Of a DNA stretch of 6,103 nt, positions 1-4,787 are shown piece by piece. The DNA lies in contig URPG01000133.1 in NCBI GenBank assembly GCA_900549675.1, forward strand, positions 1-6,103, written 5' to 3'. The DNA is from an uncultured Oscillospiraceae bacterium (GTDB taxonomy: Bacteria; Bacillota; Clostridia; Oscillospirales; Acutalibacteraceae). How positions within the stretch are numbered: position 1 is the first letter of the stretch; each line of letters opens with the position of its first letter. A program made the position numbers and the translations under genes. Below the pieces are notes generated by a model that was not told where the DNA came from, ran no database searches, and was given only the letters and a program-made list of their open reading frames with translations.

Positions 1-287
1 TATGTATGGAAAATTAATAATAGATTTATATTATCATAAATAGATTAGCTTTTCTACTTATTTGGTATAAATTTATATTTTTAGTGCAGGTCTGATAAAA
101 CAAAACAAAAAATCTAGGTTAAACTTACAAAAATAATTTTTATGGAGGTTTATGAAATCAGAAGAAATAAATATCTATAAAAATGCAAAAAAAGAAAAAG
201 ATATGAACTTTGCCATGTCTTTTTCTTAAAAATAACATAAAAATTGATAAATTTATGAAAAATATTGCCGTTTGCTATTGAGAAAAC
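1..287. other. AT-rich intergenic region, no convincing gene
   Basis: This stretch is very AT-rich and has no recognisable coding region on either strand. It contains an extended -10-like element on the plus strand (TGG followed by TATAAA, 63-71) without a clear -35. A GGAGG (144-148) sits only 3 bases before an ATG at 152 that opens a 25-codon frame ending at 229. That frame runs straight through the terminator hairpin at 192-227, so it is probably not a gene. The region mainly serves as the 3' flank of the leftward degV gene. Confidence 0.55.
192..227 (-). terminator. Intrinsic terminator for degV, probably bidirectional
   Basis: The arms AAGAAAAAGATATG (192-205) and CATGTCTTTTTCTT (214-227) pair over 14 positions, with a single U-G wobble and an 8-base loop. 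Read on the minus strand, a short core stem is followed by a T-rich run that continues beyond the arm (TTTTTCTTTTTTT), the classic intrinsic-terminator layout. It lies about 60 bases past the degV stop codon. On the plus strand the 3' arm is also U-rich, so it could stop transcripts arriving from the left as well. Confidence 0.75.
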
Positions 288-1121
288 TCAAAAAGCGAGA
301 ATAATACCTTTGTGGTCAGCGTATAAGCTGCAAAGTCCGCCGGTGGGGACAAGCCAGATTTTCTTAAAGTTAAAACGCTTTTGGATTTCTTCGGAAAGTT
401 GTTTTGCCAGGTTAAGATTATCACAGTGAGAGATGACTAAATTTTCACCTTTGGTTTGTTTACCGCTATTTTCGATGAGCTTTAAGAGTTCTGTAATCAT
501 TGAACTCAATCCTCTGGCCTTTTTAAAGAGGGTGATACTGCCCTTACCGTCAGAACCCATAATCAGCTTTATATTTAAAAGGCGGATAATGGTTCCCGTT
601 AGTTTTCCAAGCCTGCCATTTTTTTGCAGGTTATCGTGGTTTTCTAATACAAAATATGTTTTCATATTATCGATAAAGTGTTCAATTGTCTGTATAATTT
701 TTTCCTTGGGGAAATTTAAAGAAATAAGTTCGTGTAACTTTAAAGAGATTAGAGTTTCTCCGGCAGAGGCACTTTTGGAATCGATAATATAAGCATCGGT
801 ATGGCCGGATTCTTCTGCCATGGATTTTCCTGCTAAGGCACTGCTGTAAGAGCCGGACAGCTGGCTGGAAAGCGTAATGACGAAAGAACTGTCCGCTTTT
901 TCGATTTCTTCTTGATAAGCTGATGCCGAGGGTGCAGCAGAACCTGTCTTTTTGGTGTTGGTTTTCATTTTTGTTAAAAAATGTGAAAGGTTCAGTTTTT
1001 CGTTATCGGTGAACTCTTGCTCGCCCAGATTCATGGTTAACGGAACCATGCTGATATTCATTTCTTTTTTCATTTGCGGTGTTAAGTCGCAACCGCTGTC
1101 TGCAATTATTTTATGGTTCAT
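288..1121 (-). CDS. DegV family fatty-acid-binding protein (FakB-like)
   Basis: This is a 277-residue DegV-fold protein. The family binds a long-chain fatty acid; in Firmicutes with FakA, DegV proteins act as FakB, presenting the acyl chain for phosphorylation and entry into phospholipid synthesis in the cytosol. Visible family signatures, counted from the chosen start, are: N-terminal IIADSGCDL (5-13); TGSAAPS (59-65), the counterpart of the usual TSQPS loop; LSSQLSGSYSSA (84-95) with the ligand-contacting Ser89; IIDSKSASAGE (112-122); NLQKNGRLGKL (164-174); and SHCDN (231-235). The C-terminal GTHTGPG-type motif is divergent (TGGLCSLYADHKG). The frame is open to 1190, but the ATG at 1119-1121 is preferred: it has GAGG 8 bases upstream and starts the protein exactly where DegV proteins begin, whereas the ATG at 1190 has no ribosome binding site. 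No fakA is in the window, and which lipid it binds is unknown. Confidence 0.93.
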   Translation of the reverse strand: MNHKIIADSGCDLTPQMKKEMNISMVPLTMNLGEQEFTDNEKLNLSHFLTKMKTNTKKTGSAAPSASAYQEEIEKADSSFVITLSSQLSGSYSSALAGKSMAEESGHTDAYIIDSKSASAGETLISLKLHELISLNFPKEKIIQTIEHFIDNMKTYFVLENHDNLQKNGRLGKLTGTIIRLLNIKLIMGSDGKGSITLFKKARGLSSMITELLKLIENSGKQTKGENLVISHCDNLNLAKQLSEEIQKRFNFKKIWLVPTGGLCSLYADHKGIILAF

Positions 1122-1128
1122 AAGGGTG

Positions 1129-1133
1129 ACCTC
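1129..1133 (-). promoter_or_regulatory. Ribosome binding site deciding the degV start
   Basis: On the minus strand the bases immediately upstream of the ATG at 1121 read GAGGT, followed by a short spacer to the start codon. The alternative ATG at 1190 has only AT-rich sequence and no Shine-Dalgarno match in front of it. This favours the 277-residue protein and leaves 1122-1190 as leader. Confidence 0.75.
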
Positions 1134-1142
1134 ACTTTCATT

Positions 1143-1170
1143 ACAGTAAATTCTGTACAGTGTATTCTGT
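1143..1170. promoter_or_regulatory. Tandem 14-bp palindromic repeats, candidate operator of degV
   Basis: Two directly adjacent copies, ACAGTAAATTCTGT (1143-1156) and ACAGTGTATTCTGT (1157-1170), match at 12 of 14 positions. Each is an inverted repeat ACAG-N6-CTGT, and their junction forms the perfect palindrome CTGTACAG. They lie between the candidate degV promoter and its start codon, where a bound repressor could block transcription. I do not recognise the motif as the site of a named regulator. Confidence 0.5.
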
Positions 1171-1189
1171 TGTTCACTGCTATTGATCA

Positions 1190-1218
1190 TTTATAAGTAT
1201 TCAAGAGGATTATTTAAA
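1190..1218 (-). promoter_or_regulatory. Candidate sigma-A promoter of degV
   Basis: On the minus strand, TTTAAA (1218-1213) and TATAAA (1195-1190) are separated by 17 bases and match the -35 and -10 consensus at 4 and 5 of 6 positions. Transcription would begin near 1183, inside the alternative long reading frame and upstream of the tandem repeats. This agrees with translation starting at 1121. AT-rich sequence makes chance matches common, so this is tentative. Confidence 0.4.
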
Positions 1219-1353
1219 ATTAAGTGGTACCTTTAGTTTACCCTTATGTTTGCTGTTTAGCAACAAACAAATTTTGAATTTTTTTAAGGGAGCAGCAGAT
1301 GAAAAAATTTACAGGAAGTTTTTATGCATTACCATTTATAAATGTGATGTTTA

Positions 1354-1382
1354 TTGACATTATTCGTCAAATGTTTTAAAAT
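1354..1382 (+). promoter_or_regulatory. Near-consensus sigma-A promoter of motAB
   Basis: A perfect -35 TTGACA (1354-1359), a 17-base spacer and -10 TAAAAT (1377-1382, 5 of 6) give a strong vegetative promoter, with a start expected near 1389 and a leader of about 66 bases before motA. The -35 lies inside an inverted repeat, TTGAC-N7-GTCAA (1354-1370), a possible regulator site. I saw no sigma-28/sigma-D type element (TAAA with GCCGATAA) between here and the gene. Confidence 0.75.
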
Positions 1383-1442
1383 ATCAAATTAGAAATATAA
1401 TTTTTTGCTTTATATTTTTTTGAAATAAAAAAAGTGTATTTT

Positions 1443-1449
1443 GGAGGGG
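1443..1449 (+). promoter_or_regulatory. Ribosome binding site deciding the motA start
   Basis: GGAGGGG ends 5 bases before the GTG at 1455, with the GGAGG core 7 bases away, which is ideal. The upstream in-frame GTG at 1434 precedes this site and has only A-rich sequence before it. A weak T7/A7 hairpin (1415-1433) lies just upstream in the leader. Confidence 0.8.
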
Positions 1450-1454
1450 TTTTT

Positions 1455-2285
1455 GTGAAACTGCTAAGAAGAATATCGATATCAACTTTTGTTGGCTTAG
1501 GAATAGGTTTATTTTGTGTTATTTATGGTATCAATGGAGCGGCTGAAAGCTTAAATTCATTCATAAATCCGCCATCTTTTTTCATTATTGTAGGTGGCGC
1601 TGTGGGCAGTTTGATAACTTCTTTTCCTGCTCAAAAAGTAAAAACACTGGGTGCTGTCATAAAAAGTGCTTTTATCCATGATCAGGTCAATTTTTCCGAA
1701 GATATTCAGACGATTGTGGAAATCAGTCAATTTGCGAGAAGTAAAGGTACGCTGGCATTGGAGAATAAAGCAGAACAATATGAAAAAGATCATTTTTTAC
1801 ATAAAGGTGTTTTGTTAATTGCCGACGGCGTGAGTAAAGAATATTTGGTTACAAGCTTAAAAAGTGAAATTTCTCATATGAAAAAACGTCATGCGACAGG
1901 ACATGCCATGATGAATATGATTGCGGATAGTGCCACTTCACTGGGATTGTTGGGAACCTACATTGGTTTGATTCCAATGCTGGAAAATCTTAGTGACCCT
2001 GCTTCTCTGGGACCGCTGATGGCATTGGAACTGGTGAGTTCTTTTTATGGTGCATTTATTTCCTATGTTGTTTTTACACCTTTGGCTAACCGATTAAAAG
2101 CGTTTAGTGCGGATGAGGTCTTAAGAAATAACTTAATTATCGAGGGCTTGGTAGCCGTACAAGAGGGACAAAGTCCCCGTGTCATTGAAGAACGTTTAAT
2201 GGGTGCTTTAACCAAGAAGCAGGCCAAGAAAATGATAAGAAAAAAAGACAGAAAAGAGCCGATTAACTTTAAGGAGGTTGCATAA
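1455..2285 (+). CDS. motA: Flagellar motor stator protein MotA
   Basis: This is a 276-residue inner-membrane stator subunit that, with MotB, forms the ion channel driving flagellar rotation. Predicted helices are TM1 about 8-27, TM2 37-57, TM3 158-178 and TM4 187-212, with a large cytoplasmic loop between TM2 and TM3. The loop keeps the rotor-contacting charges: Arg95 and Glu103 in FARSKGTLALE match E. coli Arg90 and Glu98. The TM4 proline (Pro209, E. coli Pro222) is present. Oddities: the TM3 proline position (E. coli Pro173) is Thr161, with a proline at 174 instead, and TM4 carries an unusual Glu192. The start is the GTG at 1455, which has GGAGG (1443-1447) 7 bases upstream; an earlier in-frame GTG at 1434 lies in front of that ribosome binding site. 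It forms an operon with motB, 6 bases downstream in the same frame. Whether the ion is H+ or Na+ cannot be told. Confidence 0.93.
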   Translation: MKLLRRISISTFVGLGIGLFCVIYGINGAAESLNSFINPPSFFIIVGGAVGSLITSFPAQKVKTLGAVIKSAFIHDQVNFSEDIQTIVEISQFARSKGTLALENKAEQYEKDHFLHKGVLLIADGVSKEYLVTSLKSEISHMKKRHATGHAMMNMIADSATSLGLLGTYIGLIPMLENLSDPASLGPLMALELVSSFYGAFISYVVFTPLANRLKAFSADEVLRNNLIIEGLVAVQEGQSPRVIEERLMGALTKKQAKKMIRKKDRKEPINFKEVA

Positions 2286-2291
2286 AAAATC

Positions 2292-3119
2292 ATGGCAATT
2301 AATAGAAATGATACAACTACCCTTCAGTCAACGGAGAATATAGATTTTGACTTGGATTTTGACGACGATGACGATGATGAAGAAGAAGAGGGTGGAGATG
2401 GTTGGCTGGCCAGTTACAGTGATATGATGACTGACCTTATGGCAATTTTTGTTATTTTATTTTCTTTTGCCATGATGAATCAGGCACAGCAGGCAACCAT
2501 CGCGAAAGATGCTAAAGAAGCGTTGCAGGAAACACAGGCAGCTGAGGGAGAGTTGGACGGCAGTTCTGGTACAGGGGTTTATCACCTTGAGAGTGAGTTT
2601 GACGAAATCTATGAGTTAATTAAGAAAAAAATTAATGAAAGCGGTTATTCGGATTCTATTCAATTGGAGAAGAGCGAGGGTGCCATTACATTCCGCTTCA
2701 AAGATAATGTGCTTTTTTATCCGGACAGCCCTGTAATGAGAGAATCTAGCTATGATATTTTAAATTATATGGGAGATTTGCTTTACAGTGTAAATGCCGG
2801 TATTGATGGCATGGAAATCAGCGGTTTCACCGCGAGAGTCAGTGAAGACAGCAAAACAAACTTTTTTTCTTGGGAGCTTTCAACGGGACGTGCACAATCC
2901 GTTTTGGAGTTCTTTGTGAAAAATTGTGATTTACCGCAGTCAAAAATGGTGGTTTCAGGGTATTCTCATCATAGGCCCATCGCCAGTAATGATACCGAGG
3001 AGGGGCGTTCTCTTAATCGACGTGTAGAAGTAAAGATTATACGCACAAAGGTAACAGATGATATTCTTATTGAAAGACCGGCTGATAGTAAAAAAGATGA
3101 GAATAAAGCAGAAAAATAG
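2292..3119 (+). CDS. motB: Flagellar motor stator protein MotB, divergent
   Basis: This is a 275-residue partner of MotA that lines the ion channel and anchors the stator to peptidoglycan. Order of parts: a cytoplasmic tail, very acidic at 18-36; a single membrane helix, about 45-63; a periplasm-side linker rich in Ala/Gln/Glu (64-95); and an OmpA/MotB domain, about 98-251. The ion-carrying Asp is Asp44 in YSDMMT (E. coli Asp32), and a second Asp48 lies one turn on. The C-terminal domain keeps WELSTGRA (Arg200) and EGRSLNRRVEV (237-247), but the usual HTD motif is FTA (179-181), so the Asp expected to hold diaminopimelate is missing. The start ATG is 6 bases after the motA stop. The only good ribosome binding site, AAGGAGG (2271-2277), is inside the end of motA, an unusually long 14 bases upstream, which suggests translational coupling. 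A terminator follows at 3154. Confidence 0.92.
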   Translation: MAINRNDTTTLQSTENIDFDLDFDDDDDDEEEEGGDGWLASYSDMMTDLMAIFVILFSFAMMNQAQQATIAKDAKEALQETQAAEGELDGSSGTGVYHLESEFDEIYELIKKKINESGYSDSIQLEKSEGAITFRFKDNVLFYPDSPVMRESSYDILNYMGDLLYSVNAGIDGMEISGFTARVSEDSKTNFFSWELSTGRAQSVLEFFVKNCDLPQSKMVVSGYSHHRPIASNDTEEGRSLNRRVEVKIIRTKVTDDILIERPADSKKDENKAEK

Positions 3120-3153
3120 CAGAACGTGATATAATTTCATATTACTGTTCCAT

Positions 3154-3197
3154 TTAAAACAAGCTTTTGCAAGTAGAATTGCAGAAGCTTGTTTTAA
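3154..3197 (+). terminator. Terminator of the motAB operon
   Basis: TTAAAACAAGCTTTTGCAA (3154-3172) pairs with TTGCAGAAGCTTGTTTTAA (3179-3197) along 19 positions with one U-G wobble and a 6-base loop. The 3' arm ends in GUUUUAAUAAA, so the U-tract is partly within the stem. It sits 35 bases after the motB stop and closes the operon. The near symmetry means it could also work on the minus strand. Confidence 0.85.
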
Positions 3198-3272
3198 TAA
3201 ATACACAAAAGATAATCACATATAGCAATAAAATTATAACAATAGAAAATACCTATGCTTAGTAAAGAGAAA

Positions 3273-3319
3273 ATTTGATTTTAGGTAGAAATTAAAAATT
3301 TTTTATGATAAAATCAAAT
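3273..3319. repeat. Perfect 11-bp inverted repeat around the candidate prs promoter
   Basis: ATTTGATTTTA (3273-3283) and TAAAATCAAAT (3309-3319) are exact reverse complements, 25 bases apart. The right arm contains the candidate -10 of the next gene, and the left arm lies just upstream of its -35. This could be a two-site operator; if transcribed it could instead form an AU-rich hairpin. Confidence 0.5.
3286..3314 (+). promoter_or_regulatory. Candidate promoter of the PRPP synthetase gene
   Basis: TAGAAA (3286-3291, 4 of 6 to consensus) and TAAAAT (3309-3314, 5 of 6) are spaced by 17 bases, giving a start near 3321 and a leader of about 60 bases. The -35 is weak. The preceding terminator makes some promoter necessary here. 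Confidence 0.4.
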
Positions 3320-3329
3320 CAAAGTAAAG

Positions 3330-3361
3330 AATTCGTCAGCATGAATTAGTTCTGACAAATT
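3330..3361 (+). repeat. Inverted repeat in the prs leader
   Basis: AATT-c-GTCAG (3330-3339) is mirrored by CTGAC-a-AATT (3352-3361) around a 12-base centre. In the transcript this could fold into an imperfect hairpin that ends 5 bases before the AAGGAG ribosome binding site (3367-3372). There is no U-tract, so it is not a terminator. I do not recognise a known riboswitch. Confidence 0.4.
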
Positions 3362-3379
3362 AAAATAAGGAGCGATTTT

Positions 3380-4558
3380 ATGGTTGATCAGGCGTCAGAG
3401 GTTTTTGGTACGGAGCATCGTGCGGCACCGCTTGGAATTATTGTTATGGATGGTGCCAAAAAACTAGGCAAAAAGATTGAAGAGCATCTTATCCGTTGGG
3501 CAAGAGCAGCGGGAAGAGAAGTGGAAACATTTTCTATCGGAAACAGCACCCCTCGCTTTTCCTCCGGAGATGGAAAAGGTTTGATTGAGTCTACGATTCG
3601 CGGGTATGATTTGTTTTTTATTGTGGATGTCGGTAATTACAGTGTTACGTATAATTACTTTGGGAAAGAAAACCATATGTCCCCCGATGATCACTACCAA
3701 GACTTAAAGAGATTAATTCAAGCCGCCAGTGGCAAGGCCTATCGTATTAATGTGATTATGCCCCTTTTATACGGTGGCAGGCAGCACAGGAGGAATTATC
3801 GTGAATCTTTGGATTGTGCTTTTGCTTTGCAGGAACTGCAAAATATGGGTGTATCCAACGTGGTGACCTTTGACGCGCATGATCCGAGAGTACAAAATGC
3901 CGTGCCTCTTATGGGTTTTGACAATTTAATGCCTTCTTATCAAGTTTTGAAAAAGTTATTCAGAAGTTTTCCTGATATTTCAACCAAGCGCGAAGATTTT
4001 ATGATTGTCAGCCCGGATGAAGGTGCTTTAAGCCGTAATATGTATTATGCCTCTGTGCTTGGTGTCGATATGGGTATGTTCTATAAAAGAAGAGATTATT
4101 CCCGCATTGTGAACGGCCGCAATCCCATCATCGCACATGAGTATTTGGGATCAGATGTAGAGGGTAAAGACGTTTTTATCTCGGATGATATTATCTCCTC
4201 CGGTGATTCTATGTTGGATTTAGCCTATAATCTGAAAAAAAGAAAAGCGAAAAGAATTTTTGCGTATGCCACCTATGCAATTTTTACCAATGGCTTGGAG
4301 GCCTTTGATAAGGCCTTTGCGGATGGTGTAATAGACGGTGTGTTTGGCAGCAATCTCACTTATACAACAGAGGAACTATTAAATCGCTCTTGGTTTTACC
4401 AAGTGGATGTTTCTAAATATATTGCCTATTTTATTGCCGCATTGAACCATGATATGTCAATCAGTAAATTAGTGGACCCTCATGCTAAAATTGATGCTTT
4501 ATTGGAGAAACGCCAAAAAGAGATAAGCGAAAAACAAAGTGAACAGCTTCACTTTTAA
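3380..4558 (+). CDS. prs: Ribose-phosphate pyrophosphokinase, long divergent type
   Basis: This cytosolic enzyme makes PRPP from ribose 5-phosphate and ATP, feeding purine, pyrimidine, NAD, histidine and tryptophan synthesis. It has 392 residues against roughly 315 for the classical enzyme, with extra sequence at the N-terminus, around 88-125 and at the C-terminus (about 355-392). Landmarks are GGRQHRR (132-138) where the classical form has ARQDR/K, FDAHDPR (164-170) in place of DLHAxQIQ, VSPDEGALSR (210-219), FYKRRD (234-239), and the PRPP-binding loop FISDDIISSGDS (266-277), the counterpart of VDDMIDTGGT. These changes fit a clostridial sub-branch rather than a decaying gene, because the frame is intact and the order of motifs is kept. 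AAGGAG (3367-3372) is 7 bases from the ATG. It is flanked by hairpins on both sides, so it is probably monocistronic. A paralogous role within PRPP metabolism cannot be excluded. Confidence 0.9.
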   Translation: MVDQASEVFGTEHRAAPLGIIVMDGAKKLGKKIEEHLIRWARAAGREVETFSIGNSTPRFSSGDGKGLIESTIRGYDLFFIVDVGNYSVTYNYFGKENHMSPDDHYQDLKRLIQAASGKAYRINVIMPLLYGGRQHRRNYRESLDCAFALQELQNMGVSNVVTFDAHDPRVQNAVPLMGFDNLMPSYQVLKKLFRSFPDISTKREDFMIVSPDEGALSRNMYYASVLGVDMGMFYKRRDYSRIVNGRNPIIAHEYLGSDVEGKDVFISDDIISSGDSMLDLAYNLKKRKAKRIFAYATYAIFTNGLEAFDKAFADGVIDGVFGSNLTYTTEELLNRSWFYQVDVSKYIAYFIAALNHDMSISKLVDPHAKIDALLEKRQKEISEKQSEQLHF

Positions 4559-4576
4559 TACAAACTGATTTTCATA

Positions 4577-4612
4577 AACAGAAGGACAACCTCAGCAGGT
4601 TGTCCTTCTGTT
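4577..4612 (+). terminator. Perfect 16-bp hairpin after prs, terminator-like
   Basis: AACAGAAGGACAACCT (4577-4592) and AGGTTGTCCTTCTGTT (4597-4612) pair without mismatch around the tetraloop CAGC. It begins 18 bases after the prs stop. Unlike a standard intrinsic terminator it is followed by ATACGAAAG, not a U-run, so either termination is inefficient or the hairpin mainly protects the 3' end. Confidence 0.7.
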
Positions 4613-4686
4613 ATACGAAAGAAAAAGAAGAAAGTCTGAGGAGAAAATTCTTAATAAAACTTTATTCATAAAAGCATAAAAAGTAG

Positions 4687-4714
4687 TTTACAAAATAAAA
4701 TAACATGGTAAAAT
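4687..4714 (+). promoter_or_regulatory. Candidate extended -10 promoter of the MATE gene
   Basis: TTTACA (4687-4692, 5 of 6), a 16-base spacer ending in TGG, and TAAAAT (4709-4714, 5 of 6) form an extended -10 promoter with a start near 4721. A perfect TATAAT lies at 4722-4727 but has no acceptable -35 at 16-18 bases; it could be a second start. Confidence 0.5.
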
Positions 4715-4739
4715 TATGAGGTATAATTTTAAGGGAAAT

Positions 4740-4770
4740 AGGCAGGAAATAAAGTTGGGGTTACTTGCCT
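4740..4770 (+). repeat. Short hairpin in the MATE leader
   Basis: AGGCAGG (4740-4746) can pair with CTTGCCT (4764-4770), including one G-U, around a 17-base loop. It ends 4 bases before the AGAGGG ribosome binding site (4775-4780). Its closeness to the start could affect initiation, but it is short and may be chance. Confidence 0.3.
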
Positions 4771-4787
4771 GATAAGAGGGATTTTTT

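Noticed and set aside
152..229. 25-codon frame after a GGAGG, beginning MKSEEINIYK
   Set aside because: The spacing from GGAGG to the ATG is only 3 bases, the last third of the frame is the degV terminator hairpin, and the sequence resembles no peptide I know.
1122..1190. 23-residue N-terminal extension of DegV from the ATG at 1190
   Set aside because: There is no ribosome binding site before it. It is not part of the DegV fold, it contains the tandem palindromes, and the internal ATG has a good GAGG.
1247..1285. TGTTTG...CAAACA repeat followed by a T-rich run, terminator-like on the plus strand
   Set aside because: The stem is only about 6 bp with a poor loop, and no plus-strand gene upstream needs a terminator here.
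1299..1379. 26-codon frame beginning MKKFTGSF with AAGGGAG upstream
   Set aside because: It has a usable ribosome binding site and could be a leader peptide, but its end overlaps the -35 and -10 of the strong motAB promoter and no promoter for it was found. The low-complexity AT-rich context makes chance likely.
1434..1454. Seven-residue N-terminal extension of MotA from the GTG at 1434
   Set aside because: The strong GGAGG lies downstream of this GTG and is placed ideally for the GTG at 1455.
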